Below are positions 27,794 through 36,713 of a stretch of 54,568 nucleotides of DNA, one piece after another. Where the stretch lies: positions 1 through 54,568 of the forward strand of contig DASPKX010000054.1 of assembly GCA_035627835.1 (NCBI GenBank), in the 5' to 3' direction. Under the pieces are notes generated by a model. The model saw only the letters and a program-made list of their open reading frames with translations, had not been told where the DNA came from and searched no databases. Both the position numbers and the translations under genes were made by a program. Source of the DNA: DASPKX01 sp035627835 (GTDB lineage: Bacteria; Verrucomicrobiota; Verrucomicrobiia; Limisphaerales; SXQI01). The number at the start of each line of letters is the position of its first letter. Within the stretch, counting starts at the first letter, position 1.

Positions 27794-29266
27794 GTGAAAG
27801 AATTCTTAAAACTGCCGCTATTCATCTTCCTGTTTGTGGTGTTCGCGCCGCTCCTCGGGATACTGATTCGCAAGAGCTTGTTCTGGCAGCGGCTCATCTT
27901 TTTCGCCCTCTGCTTTTCGACGATTCAAGGCTTCCTCAAATACGCTGAAGTTGGATTCACGATTTTGCCGTACGAGTACCGTGGTCATGCGCGAGGCTTT
28001 CACGTCTTTTTTGCGGAGGTGTTTGCATGGACATTGGTTGTGGCCCGCTGCTTCGGGGATTGGAAAAATTTCAAACTCTTCCCCCCGGGCCTAGGGTTGT
28101 ATTTGCTTTATTGCACACTGAGCTTTCTCTCCATCTTCTCGGCGGTTAACCAGCAGCACGTCTGGACAGCAGCCTTCAAGTTCTACGGGGCCGCAGTGAT
28201 CCTGGTCGCGGCTTACAACTATGTCCGGAACGAGAAAGAGCTGAAGTTCTTCATCGGTTGCATGTCAGTGACCATGCTCTGGGAAGCCTTCGTGGTGCTG
28301 AAAATGAAGTATGTGGACCACATCTACCAGGTGATGGGGACATTTGAGCACCAAAACTCCTTGTCGATGTTCACGTCGATGATAGGGATGGTGCTGCTGG
28401 CGTTTTCGCTTGGGCCGCGAACAAACACGAGCGCCTTTGCGTTTCTGGCCTTTATCGGATGCGCGGCTATTTCGCAGTCGACATTGTCACGGGCCGGCCT
28501 GGCGGTTTTTGCTTTCGGAACAGTGATGGTGCTGTTGCTGAGCCTGTGGGATAAGCCGACAAAACGACGATGGGCGCTCACGGGCGCGCTGGCGACCGTC
28601 GGGGCGATTGGGTTGGCCTTCACTCTGGACACGATCGTGGCGCGCTTCAACGACTACGGGAATCAGGAGAGCGCGATGACCCGCAAGAACCTGAACAAGG
28701 CGGCGTGGATGATGGTTCAGGATTATCCGACAGGGGTGGGCTGGAACAATTTCGCGAGGGTGATCAACCATCCATATCCATACGGCGACCATATTGATCG
28801 CTGGCACATGATGCATGGAAACCCGGTCGATCGAAACTACCCCAAAGGAGTGGTCGAAAGCTGGTATTACCTGACGCTCTCCGAAACCGGGTGGCAGGGA
28901 TTGTTTGGGTTGCTGGTGATGATTGGCACATTCCTGTGGTGGAATGTCAGAGCCATCTGGGCATTCAGGGGAACGCTGCTTGGAGCCGTAAGCATAGGGA
29001 TTTTCGTGGGCTGCGGCATCAACTACGGCCAAAGCCTGCTTGAGCGTGTGCTGACGCAGCCGCGCAATTTATTTCTTTGGATGCTGCTGCTGGGGATTAC
29101 GGGAAAGATCGAATGGATGCGGCGGCAGAAGGTGAAGGAGGATCGGGAAGCTGCGCGTGGCCGGAATGTCCGTCGTCCAAAGTTTGAGCGCGTTCAGGTG
29201 AGCATTGATCCGCCAGAGCCGAAACCCGTCAGGGCAAAACGGGCGCCCCGTTCAACCACAGCCTGA
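27794..29266 (+). CDS. O-antigen ligase / Wzy polymerase family membrane protein
   Basis: 490 residues, mostly hydrophobic, with about ten membrane segments and a hydrophilic basic C-terminal tail (about 440-490, rich in Arg, Lys and Pro). The large periplasmic loop with MMHGNPVDRNYPKGVVESWYYLTLSETGWQGLFGLLV has the His-containing pattern of the O-antigen ligase/polymerase superfamily. It starts with GTG at 27794. Together with the divergent glycosyltransferase and deacetylase genes it points to surface polysaccharide assembly. Ligase and polymerase cannot be told apart from sequence alone. Confidence 0.82.
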   Translation: MKEFLKLPLFIFLFVVFAPLLGILIRKSLFWQRLIFFALCFSTIQGFLKYAEVGFTILPYEYRGHARGFHVFFAEVFAWTLVVARCFGDWKNFKLFPPGLGLYLLYCTLSFLSIFSAVNQQHVWTAAFKFYGAAVILVAAYNYVRNEKELKFFIGCMSVTMLWEAFVVLKMKYVDHIYQVMGTFEHQNSLSMFTSMIGMVLLAFSLGPRTNTSAFAFLAFIGCAAISQSTLSRAGLAVFAFGTVMVLLLSLWDKPTKRRWALTGALATVGAIGLAFTLDTIVARFNDYGNQESAMTRKNLNKAAWMMVQDYPTGVGWNNFARVINHPYPYGDHIDRWHMMHGNPVDRNYPKGVVESWYYLTLSETGWQGLFGLLVMIGTFLWWNVRAIWAFRGTLLGAVSIGIFVGCGINYGQSLLERVLTQPRNLFLWMLLLGITGKIEWMRRQKVKEDREAARGRNVRRPKFERVQVSIDPPEPKPVRAKRAPRSTTA

Positions 29267-29304
29267 TTGCCTCTGCCAAGTTGCGGGCGAAAGTGCTTTC
29301 AAAG

Positions 29305-29310
29305 AAGGAG
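29305..29310 (+). promoter_or_regulatory. Ribosome binding site deciding a start
   Basis: AAGGAG ends four bases before the ATG at 29315, which supports that start over the in-frame one at 29267. Confidence 0.65.
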
Positions 29311-29314
29311 AAGT

Positions 29315-29569
29315 ATGCCCATCGCCAAGAAGGTAACTAAAGCAGCCAGAGCGACCGCACGCACCTTGAAGGCGCCCCTGCGCAAAGTGGCTCGTCGCGC
29401 AGAGACAATGTTAACAGCCGCGGAGGAGCGGATGGAACGCTCCCGTAATCAGCGGCCGGAGGAGAAAGTCGCCAAAACCCGCACGCAACGCAAAACTGTG
29501 CTCAAGAAAGGCAGTGATCGGGAGCTGGTCAAAGCCTTCGGGAAGAAGACTGCCACCCGGCGGGCGTAG
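29315..29569 (+). CDS. Small very basic Ala/Lys/Arg-rich protein
   Basis: 84 residues, beginning MPIAKKVTKAARATARTLKA, rich in Lys, Arg, Ala and Thr with few hydrophobic residues. Composition resembles histone-H1-like or other nucleic-acid-binding tails. A good ribosome binding site marks the ATG at 29315. It lies 48 nt after the O-antigen ligase gene and is convergent with the AsmA-like gene 12 nt away. No family recognised; nucleic-acid binding is only a compositional guess. Confidence 0.6.
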   Translation: MPIAKKVTKAARATARTLKAPLRKVARRAETMLTAAEERMERSRNQRPEEKVAKTRTQRKTVLKKGSDRELVKAFGKKTATRRA

Positions 29570-29581
29570 CTGGAGAACGAA

Positions 29582-30868
29582 CTATTGAAGCGCTCCTGTG
29601 GCCGCAGGCTTGGAGCCGCCTGGAATTTTGCCGAGCAGCTTCCGAAGTTCTTCCGGAGCGACAGGGGGTTGGCTGCTTAACTGGACCTTCGCCTGATTCA
29701 GTGGGCCGTTGGCGGCAAGGGTCACCTCCCGCTCTTGAGCCTTTCCGCGCGCAACGATGTCAATGACGGGGAGCCATCCACTGCCTACTTGCGGAGTAAT
29801 CATCCCGCGTTCGATCTCCAGGTCTGCCCCGCCCAGCTTGATCGTGCCTTCGGACACTCTCGCCGGTTGAAAGGAGTCCCCGCTGCGGGCACCGGAAGCG
29901 TTTAGCGACACCCGCACATCCGGTTCTGTAGGGTCGGCCGGGGCCGCTAATGGATCGCTAATGACGATGGCTTCTTTGCTCAAGCCAGCATCCAGGGTGA
30001 CGGTGTAGGCGCTGTTCGTCATTGTGACTGCAAGCGAGCCGCTCACTTGCTCGTATTCTTCGATGCCAAATAACTTTCCGGCCAGTCGCAGATTACGGCC
30101 AGCGAGCGTGCCGTGTTGTGGAAACAAGCCATCTTCAGCAAAGACCGCTTGGGCGCGAACCCGGTTGCCTTTGTAAACATTTGTTGCGGCGAGAGCCCAG
30201 TAACCGTTGGTTTCGGACAAAGTGGCACGGGTGCTTAGCTCGATCGGAAGAATGCGGAAGGAGAATTGAAACGGTCCTTTAAGTGGCAGTTGGGCCCGGA
30301 ACTCAGCAGGGGAGATTAGCTCAGCCCAGTGGACGTCGGCGTCCAGGACACTGCCTGCCCAGCGCAGGTTGCCGACGGTGTATTCCTTGCCTGCCGCGAC
30401 GATTTTCCCGTTGGCCAGTTGCGCGCTGGGCAATATGCGATGTAGCCGCGCAACGCCTTCCTTAAGCTCGTCGAGCATTTCATCGGTGGAGCGGTCGCTT
30501 GCGTCGTTTTTGTCGGCGTTTTTATTCGAGCGTTCCTTTAGCGTAAGCTTCCAGCCGGTGGCGGAGAGAACGGGCGAGTTGGCATCCACCCTGACGAGCG
30601 ATCCGCCCCGATAGAGGGTCCAAAGCTCGCGTGCTGTTGGCGCTTTCAAGGATTGCGCTGTAAGAGTGAAGGCGCTTTTTTCAGCCCGAAAGTTCTCGAA
30701 GTGCAGGCCATCGGCCTTCTCTTCGACTCGGTCGAAAGTGATGCCAGCAGCGCGGGCGATTGGCTTGAAGGCGGCTCGGCCCCAGAGCGGGGCGGTTAGT
30801 CCAAGGGCGATAATGAACAGCAGCAGCCCAGCCAACAACTTGAGCCAGTTTCTTCGCTTTCCCCTCAT
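29582..30868 (-). CDS. AsmA-like single-pass membrane protein
   Basis: 428 residues. A basic N terminus (MRGKRRN) precedes one membrane segment (WLKLLAGLLLFIIALGL); the rest is predicted beta-rich and periplasmic (GITFDRVEEKADGLHFENF, SLKAPTARELWTL). This layout resembles AsmA/YhdP/TamB-type envelope proteins that carry lipids, but no diagnostic motif was seen. The frame is open 40 codons further upstream; the ATG at 30868 is chosen because it gives the basic-then-membrane start. It diverges from the NHL protein gene across about 120 nt. Confidence 0.62.
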   Translation of the reverse strand: MRGKRRNWLKLLAGLLLFIIALGLTAPLWGRAAFKPIARAAGITFDRVEEKADGLHFENFRAEKSAFTLTAQSLKAPTARELWTLYRGGSLVRVDANSPVLSATGWKLTLKERSNKNADKNDASDRSTDEMLDELKEGVARLHRILPSAQLANGKIVAAGKEYTVGNLRWAGSVLDADVHWAELISPAEFRAQLPLKGPFQFSFRILPIELSTRATLSETNGYWALAATNVYKGNRVRAQAVFAEDGLFPQHGTLAGRNLRLAGKLFGIEEYEQVSGSLAVTMTNSAYTVTLDAGLSKEAIVISDPLAAPADPTEPDVRVSLNASGARSGDSFQPARVSEGTIKLGGADLEIERGMITPQVGSGWLPVIDIVARGKAQEREVTLAANGPLNQAKVQLSSQPPVAPEELRKLLGKIPGGSKPAATGALQ

Positions 30869-30990
30869 ACGGGCAATATACGCTTTGTTCTCCCGCCGCA
30901 AAAGCCAGTGCGTGGCGGACACCGGCATAGGCCGCGACTCGAAGGTTGTAAACCGCGCAAGGAGGTGGGTAGGATTCCGGAATAGCACTT

Positions 30991-31962
30991 ATGAGCATCA
31001 CACGCGCGTTTGCCGTTGCCGTAGCAGCCCTGGTCGCTTGCGGGTTTAGTTCAACCAGCCGAGCTGCCGAGTTGAAGTACAAGGTTCAACCGGACTTCTT
31101 TGAGAAGACACCGGGCGGGAAACCGATTGGGGCCTGCCATGGCGGCGTTGTGGTGGATGGGCAGGGGAACATATACGTCACCACGGACACTGAGCGTGGG
31201 ATTCTGGTGTTTGACGCCGCAGGCAAACATAAACGCCATTTCGGAACGAACTTCATTCATGCGCTGGAGCTGCGGAACGAAGGAGGCGCTGAATACATCT
31301 ATGCAGCACGCCCTTCGCAGCATGAAGTGGTGAAGATGACGTTGGATGGGAAACGCGTCTGGACGATTTCGACGCCGGCCGATGCTGGTTTGTACAAGGA
31401 CGGCAAGGGGTTCAATCCATGCGCGGTCACGGTCGGGCCGGATGGTTCTGTGTTCGTCGCCGATGGCTACGGTTCAAACCACATTCTGAAGTTCGATAAG
31501 AACCAGAAGTTCGTGAAGGCGTTTGGCGGCCCCGGCAAAGAGGAAGGCAAATTCAACACCTGCCATGGGATCGCGCTGGACACACGCGGGGAGAAGCCGC
31601 TCCTGTTCGTTTGCAATCGCAACAACAACCGCGTTGAGCATTGGGATCTCGATGGGAACTTTGTGCGGGTGATTCAAAAGGATTTGCGCATGCCGGCCGC
31701 TGTGCAGATTCGTGGTGATTACGCCGTGATTCCCGAGTTACAGGGGCGCGTCACAGTCCTGGATAAAGCTGGAAACATCGCTGCGCAAATGGGTGACAAC
31801 CCGAATGAGAAGCACCGCGCAAACTACGGCTTGCCCACGGACCAATGGCAGGAGGGAATCTGCAACTCGCCGCATGGAGCGGCCCTGGACAAGGATGGCG
31901 ATGTGCTTGTCTCCGAATGGACCCAGTTTGGGCGACTGCATAAGTTTGTGCAGGTGAAGTGA
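30991..31962 (+). CDS. Exported NHL-repeat beta-propeller protein
   Basis: 323 residues with a signal peptide (FAVAVAALVACGFSSTSRAA). Repeated NHL/SMP-30-like blades follow, such as GGVVVDGQGNIYVTTD, CAVTVGPDGSVFVADGYGSN, GIALDTRGEKPLLFVCNRNN and HGAALDKDGDVLVSEW, consistent with a six-bladed propeller in the periplasm or outside the cell. It resembles peptidyl-amidating-lyase-like propellers but the catalytic residues cannot be confirmed. It precedes the secretion operon by 107 nt; co-regulation is possible but not shown. Confidence 0.8.
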   Translation: MSITRAFAVAVAALVACGFSSTSRAAELKYKVQPDFFEKTPGGKPIGACHGGVVVDGQGNIYVTTDTERGILVFDAAGKHKRHFGTNFIHALELRNEGGAEYIYAARPSQHEVVKMTLDGKRVWTISTPADAGLYKDGKGFNPCAVTVGPDGSVFVADGYGSNHILKFDKNQKFVKAFGGPGKEEGKFNTCHGIALDTRGEKPLLFVCNRNNNRVEHWDLDGNFVRVIQKDLRMPAAVQIRGDYAVIPELQGRVTVLDKAGNIAAQMGDNPNEKHRANYGLPTDQWQEGICNSPHGAALDKDGDVLVSEWTQFGRLHKFVQVK

Positions 31963-32069
31963 GGCGTTCGTGGTCGCTTTCAATCGACTCGCAGCGCAGA
32001 GATGAATCGGATGCGGTTTTGCGCGTCCAATAGAGAGCCAGGCTGTTGCGCGACAGCTCGGCCCCCCTC

Positions 32070-33743
32070 ATGACATTAACAGAGACGTTAACCCGGCGAG
32101 GATTGCTCACCCCTGAGCAGTTGGCCGAAGCTGAGAAACTTCGTGAAGCGGAAGGGCTTCGGCTGGACCGAGCCATCTTGCAGCTCGGTTTTATGACCGA
32201 ACGGCAATTGCTCGATGTCATGTCACGCGAGCTGCATTTGCCGGTTGTCGATCTGGAGAAGATCGAGATCACGCAGGAGCTTCTGCAATCGCTCCCCGCA
32301 AAGATTGTTTACCGCAAGAAGCTCTTCCCAGTGGGGCGAATGAACGGGACGCTGAAGGTGGCGACGAGCGATGCGTTTGATCTTTACGCGCTGGATGACA
32401 TTCGGCTCGTGACTGGTTTGCATGTGCAGCCAGTGCTCGCGCCGGGAGATGAGATCGAGAAGCTGATCAAAACCCACTACGGCCTCGGTGGCGACACGCT
32501 CGATGAGATGGTCGGCAGCAATGATGCGGGGGCTGTCGCTGCCAGCACAGGTGAGGCCACGGAAGATCTGCTGGAGATGGCGCAGGAGGCGAGCGTCATC
32601 CGGCTGGTGAACGAGATCATCCTGGAAGCTGTGAATGAGCGGGCGAGCGACATTCACATTGAGCCGTATGAGCACGAGATGTCGATCCGTTACCGCATTG
32701 ACGGCGTGCTGCAGGAGGCTTCGGTGCCGCCACAGATGCATCGGTTTCAGGCCGCGATCATTAGTCGCATCAAAATTTTATCGAACCTGAACATTGCTGA
32801 ACGACGTGTTCCCCAGGACGGGCGCATCAAGTTTCAGGTCGGCGGAAAGCAGATCGATGTTCGCGTGAGCGTTATCCCGATGATCTTCGGCGAAGGCGTG
32901 GTCATGCGTTTGTTGGACAAGTCGAACGTGCTTTTCACGCTGCCCGAGCTGGGCATGGATGTGGACACCTATGGCGTGTTCAAGGGGCTGATTGATCGTC
33001 CGCATGGAATATTTTTGGTCACGGGGCCGACAGGGTCGGGCAAGACAACCACGCTCTACGCGGCGCTGAACGCTATTGTTGGGCCGGAAATCAAGGTTCT
33101 GACAGTCGAAGACCCCGTTGAGTACAATCTCAAGGGAGTGAATCAGATCCCGGTGAATCACCAAGTAGGGATGACGTTCGAAAAAGGGCTGCGCGCGATT
33201 CTCCGTCACGACCCGGACGTGGTGATGATTGGTGAAATTCGTGACTTGGAAACGGCGCGGGCAGCCACCCAGGCCGCTATGACGGGCCACCTTGTGCTTT
33301 CGACGCTGCACACGAATGACGCTGCGTCCGCAGCGTTGCGTTTGATCGACATGGGCATTGAGCCGTATTTGGTCAGCAGCACGTTGATCGGGAGCATGGC
33401 GCAACGTCTTGTTCGCCGTATTTGCAGCAAGTGCAAAACCAGCTATGAGCCGGACAGGACGAGCTTGCCCCGCGACTTCGAACTACCCGCGGAAATGAAG
33501 CTGGCAAAGGGAGCGGGGTGCCCCAATTGCCGCAACACAGGTTATCGCGGGCGAACTGGTTTGTACGAGTTGATGGTGATGAATGATCAAATTGCGGAGC
33601 GCATCCTCGAACGCGCTCCAGCGCATGAGGTGCTCGCGACCGCGCGGCGCTCAGGTCTTCGTTTGTTGCGCGAGGATGGGTGGATCAAGGTGCGTCAAGG
33701 AGTGACCACACCCGATGAGGTGGTTTTGTGCACCGCTCTTTAA
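32070..33743 (+). CDS. gspE: Type II secretion / pilus assembly ATPase GspE (PilB-like)
   Basis: Cytoplasmic hexameric ATPase that powers pseudopilus assembly. 557 residues from ATG at 32070 (a TTG eight codons upstream is less likely). It has an N-terminal T2SSE/MshEN domain (about 1-140), Walker A GPTGSGKTT (residues 319-327), the Asp box, Walker B VVMIGEIRD, the His box and the zinc-binding tetracysteine module CSKC...GCPNCRNTGYRGRTG typical of GspE/PilB. First gene of the E-F-G-H-I-J-K-L-M-D run. Confidence 0.95.
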   Translation: MTLTETLTRRGLLTPEQLAEAEKLREAEGLRLDRAILQLGFMTERQLLDVMSRELHLPVVDLEKIEITQELLQSLPAKIVYRKKLFPVGRMNGTLKVATSDAFDLYALDDIRLVTGLHVQPVLAPGDEIEKLIKTHYGLGGDTLDEMVGSNDAGAVAASTGEATEDLLEMAQEASVIRLVNEIILEAVNERASDIHIEPYEHEMSIRYRIDGVLQEASVPPQMHRFQAAIISRIKILSNLNIAERRVPQDGRIKFQVGGKQIDVRVSVIPMIFGEGVVMRLLDKSNVLFTLPELGMDVDTYGVFKGLIDRPHGIFLVTGPTGSGKTTTLYAALNAIVGPEIKVLTVEDPVEYNLKGVNQIPVNHQVGMTFEKGLRAILRHDPDVVMIGEIRDLETARAATQAAMTGHLVLSTLHTNDAASAALRLIDMGIEPYLVSSTLIGSMAQRLVRRICSKCKTSYEPDRTSLPRDFELPAEMKLAKGAGCPNCRNTGYRGRTGLYELMVMNDQIAERILERAPAHEVLATARRSGLRLLREDGWIKVRQGVTTPDEVVLCTAL

Positions 33744-33755
33744 TCCGACGCTGCG

Positions 33756-34961
33756 ATGCCGAAGTTTGATTTCATAGCTGTCGATGAGGGCGGGAAGCGC
33801 ACGACCGGTGTGCTGGAAGCCGAGAACGAGGCGCTCGTGCTTCGCATGCTCGATGAGAAGCGGTTGTTTCCCGTCTCGGTGCGTGGAGCGGGCGCAGCGG
33901 CTGCAGGGGGCGGGAAGCGGAAGTGGAAAGTGAAGCGCCGGGAGATCGGCGCAATGTATGGGCAATTGGCTGATTTGCTTGGGTCGGGTGTGCCTCTGTT
34001 GCGAGCGTTTGACGCGCTGATCAAGTCGCCGACCAGCCCGAATCAGAAAGAATTGCTCAAGGAAATCCGGGCGAGCATTGCGCAGGGCCGGACGCTTACG
34101 GATTCATTGAAAGATTACCCGGAGATATTTCCGACGTTGCACACTGCAATGCTTCAAGCTGGTGAGCGGGCGTCATTCCTTGAAGAGGTGCTGCGGAGTC
34201 TGTCGGGATTTTTGGAACGACTTGACGAATTGCAGAGCAAAGTCACCGGAGCGTTGATCTATCCGGCGTTGCTCTCGCTGCTCGGCCTTTCGGTGATGAT
34301 TGGCGCGTTAATTTTCTTCGTGCCGAAGTTTGAGCCGCTGCTGGCGACAGCCCGGAAGCCTTTGCCAACGCAAATCCTGCTCGGGGCCAGCGTGGCTGTG
34401 CGGAGTTACTGGTATTTGCTGATCGTGGGTGTTGTCGCTGTGGGCGCGCTTGTCTGGGTGAATCTTAAAAGTGAGAAGGCGCGGCTATTCCTTGAGAAAT
34501 TGCGGCTGAAAATTCCGGTGGTGGGAAGCGCGCTTCGACTGGTGGCTATCACCCGTTTTTGCCGAATTTTGGGAACTATGCTGCTGAATGGCGTGCCATT
34601 GCTGCAGGCCTTGAAGATTAGCAAGGACGCGACAGGATCTCGGATATTGGGAGCGCGCATTGCAGAGGCGGCGGAATCGGTGCGGGATGGGAAAAGGCTG
34701 TCGGAGCCGCTTGGCGCTGGAGGGTTTTTCCCAGAACAGATTTTGGCGATGATTGCGGTGGCTGAAGAGAGCAACAAACTCGATAAAGTGCTCGTACAGA
34801 TTGCCGATACTGTGGAAAGGCGCACGAACCGGCAGGTGGACCAGGCGGTGCGTTTGATCGAACCGGCGATCCTTTGCCTCGTTGCAGCGGGCATTGGCTT
34901 CTTGGCGCTTGGGCTGCTTTTGCCAATATTTACGATGGCAAGTTCCCTCGGCGCGAAGTAA
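33756..34961 (+). CDS. gspF: Type II secretion inner-membrane platform protein GspF
   Basis: Polytopic platform protein that couples the ATPase to pseudopilin assembly. 401 residues with two T2SSF domains (about 65-190 and 270-395), each with the family GERAS/EESNKLDKVL helix, and three membrane segments (near 165-190, 215-235 and 370-395). It starts 12 nt after gspE. Length and layout are normal. Confidence 0.95.
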   Translation: MPKFDFIAVDEGGKRTTGVLEAENEALVLRMLDEKRLFPVSVRGAGAAAAGGGKRKWKVKRREIGAMYGQLADLLGSGVPLLRAFDALIKSPTSPNQKELLKEIRASIAQGRTLTDSLKDYPEIFPTLHTAMLQAGERASFLEEVLRSLSGFLERLDELQSKVTGALIYPALLSLLGLSVMIGALIFFVPKFEPLLATARKPLPTQILLGASVAVRSYWYLLIVGVVAVGALVWVNLKSEKARLFLEKLRLKIPVVGSALRLVAITRFCRILGTMLLNGVPLLQALKISKDATGSRILGARIAEAAESVRDGKRLSEPLGAGGFFPEQILAMIAVAEESNKLDKVLVQIADTVERRTNRQVDQAVRLIEPAILCLVAAGIGFLALGLLLPIFTMASSLGAK

Positions 34962-35047
34962 AACTTCACAGTCTGGGGCTGAATTTTTTTCGAATGCCCA
35001 GGCATTGACAAACGTCAGAAGCTCGAAACGTGCAGATAAAAAGACCC

Positions 35048-35575
35048 ATGACTATCTTAGGACCCTCCCGCTTAAGCCGAGGCGCGCGAAGCGCATTTAC
35101 CCTAATTGAAATCCTGCTGGTAATCGTGATTATTCTTTTGCTGGCCGGAGCTTTGGTGGTGTTCGTGCTGCCACAGCAAAAGGGCGCGGAGAAAAACACC
35201 ACCCGCTTGCTCCTTGGCCAGGTCGCCACAGCGTTGGACACATACCGCCTGAACATGGGGCATTATCCGACTGAGCAGGAAGGCGGACTGGATGCCCTGA
35301 TGAAGAAGCCGAATTTCGAGAACGAACGCCAGGCTGAGAAGTGGCAGGGGCCATACTTGAAGCCGGGCACACGCCTGGATGACCCTTGGGGGTTCGCTCT
35401 CAAGTATGAATTGGCGCAGGCTGGCAGCGAGGGCGGGACAACCACTGAGCAAACTGGCGGTCTGCCATACAAGTTGTTTTCCGTTGGCCCGGACGGCCAA
35501 GCTGACACTCAAGATGATGTGAAGCTTGCCGGGGCCACTGAAGGGCCTGGTGATCCAGTTCAATCTTCCCGTTAA
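35048..35575 (+). CDS. gspG: Major pseudopilin GspG
   Basis: Main subunit of the pseudopilus. 175 residues from ATG at 35048; a GTG six codons upstream is less likely. The class III signal is RSA^FTLIEILLVIVIILLLAG, so position -1 is Ala rather than the usual Gly. GspG-specific features are the LDTYRLNMGHYPTEQEGGLDAL helix, DDPWGFALKY and a C-terminal acidic loop (DGQADTQDDV) like the calcium site. The C terminus is slightly longer than usual. It follows gspF by 86 nt. Confidence 0.93.
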   Translation: MTILGPSRLSRGARSAFTLIEILLVIVIILLLAGALVVFVLPQQKGAEKNTTRLLLGQVATALDTYRLNMGHYPTEQEGGLDALMKKPNFENERQAEKWQGPYLKPGTRLDDPWGFALKYELAQAGSEGGTTTEQTGGLPYKLFSVGPDGQADTQDDVKLAGATEGPGDPVQSSR

Positions 35576-35581
35576 CCAAGC

Positions 35582-36292
35582 ATGACCCAGATCCGACACA
35601 ACAAACGCTCACACAGCGCCTTCACCCTGGTGGAGACGCTTCTCAGCGTTGTGTTGGTCGGCCTGCTGGTGACGGCAGTCGTGGTGAACTTTGTTGGGAT
35701 GGAGAAGGCGTCGAAGCTCAACGAGGGCGCGACTCAGGTTGAGGCGCTATTCCGGTTTGCGCGGGCGCACGCTGCCACGACTGGGAAGATTGTTCAGATC
35801 CGCGCAACTGAGGCTGGGGAAACAACCAACGCTCCGAGCAGGCCAAGCCTGGAAGTTGTGTGTGAATCTGATCCGGTCCGCCAACCGGGTGAGTTCAAGC
35901 CGGTGCAGGAATCCAAAATGTTCGTGGATCAGATCCAGCAGCAGGTTTGCGTGGAGGAGTTGAAGATCGTGCAAGCTGACGAGGCTGCGCGAGCGGAGGG
36001 CGAGGACATTGAAATGGATGAGGAAGAAGCGCCGATTTCCTCGACGACTTTTACTTCGTCCGCCCAGAAAGAGCCGATGCCTGCCATTTCATTTTTTCCA
36101 GATGGCAGCAGTGATTCCGCTGAGATCGTGCTGCTGTCTCTTGCTGAAGAAGAGCCGCGCAAGGTTCTGCTCCGGCTTTCGGGCATTGTGGGGACTGTGA
36201 ACAGAAACCCGATCTACTCCTCAAATTACGTGGAAAACTCTGCCGTTCCGGCAGACATCAGCCGGCACAGTCATGAAACTGTGCTCCGGTAA
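35582..36292 (+). CDS. gspH: Minor pseudopilin GspH
   Basis: Minor pseudopilin of 236 residues, with prepilin signal HSA^FTLVETLLSVVLVGLLV (Ala at -1), a GspH-type body (EALFRFARAHAATTGKIVQIRA) and an acidic insert at about 140-152 (EGEDIEMDEEEAP). It is longer than typical GspH. Its end overlaps the start of gspI by 20 nt. Assignment to H rests on order and length rather than a unique motif. Confidence 0.82.
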   Translation: MTQIRHNKRSHSAFTLVETLLSVVLVGLLVTAVVVNFVGMEKASKLNEGATQVEALFRFARAHAATTGKIVQIRATEAGETTNAPSRPSLEVVCESDPVRQPGEFKPVQESKMFVDQIQQQVCVEELKIVQADEAARAEGEDIEMDEEEAPISSTTFTSSAQKEPMPAISFFPDGSSDSAEIVLLSLAEEEPRKVLLRLSGIVGTVNRNPIYSSNYVENSAVPADISRHSHETVLR

Positions 36293-36713
36293 TCGGCGGC
36301 GCTTTTTCCACAGGTCGGGCGTTATCCTTCTGGAAGTGGTGCTCGCCCTGGCGTTGTTCGTCGCCGCTGCTGCAATCTTCACCGCGAGCATGGATGCCGC
36401 GATGACCTCCCTTGAACGGCAGCGGTTGAATCTTCACGCGGAGAACCTCGCATCCTCCACCCTCGCGGAAATCCAGATGGGGGCAATTCCACTCGCGGCG
36501 GGAGCTTTGCCTCCTGATCCGACTTTGCCGGGGTGGACCACAGAAGTCGTGCTCGGGTCGGTGCAGGAATTGGCCGCTGAAATGCGGTCGCCGTTAGTGC
36601 AAGTGGAGGTCGTGGTGCGGCACACGAACAACGCGGTGGTAAAGCGTTTGGCGCAACTGGTGCGTCAAAGCGAGGCGCGGTCATTTCAATCGATGCAAGG
36701 GGTGGCGCCATGA
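36273..36713 (+). CDS. gspI: Minor pseudopilin GspI
   Basis: 146 residues with prepilin signal RSG^VILLEVVLALALFVAAA and a GspI-like body (ASSTLAEIQMGAIPL, LPGWTTEVV). It overlaps gspH by 20 nt and gspJ by 4 nt (ATGA), so translation is coupled. Together with J and K it should form the pseudopilus tip complex. Confidence 0.85.
   Translation: MKLCSGNRRRFFHRSGVILLEVVLALALFVAAAAIFTASMDAAMTSLERQRLNLHAENLASSTLAEIQMGAIPLAAGALPPDPTLPGWTTEVVLGSVQELAAEMRSPLVQVEVVVRHTNNAVVKRLAQLVRQSEARSFQSMQGVAP

Noticed and set aside
35005..35010. TTGACA box upstream of gspG, a possible internal promoter
   Set aside because: No -10 hexamer is found at 16-19 bases; the nearest A/T-rich box is about 22 bases away.
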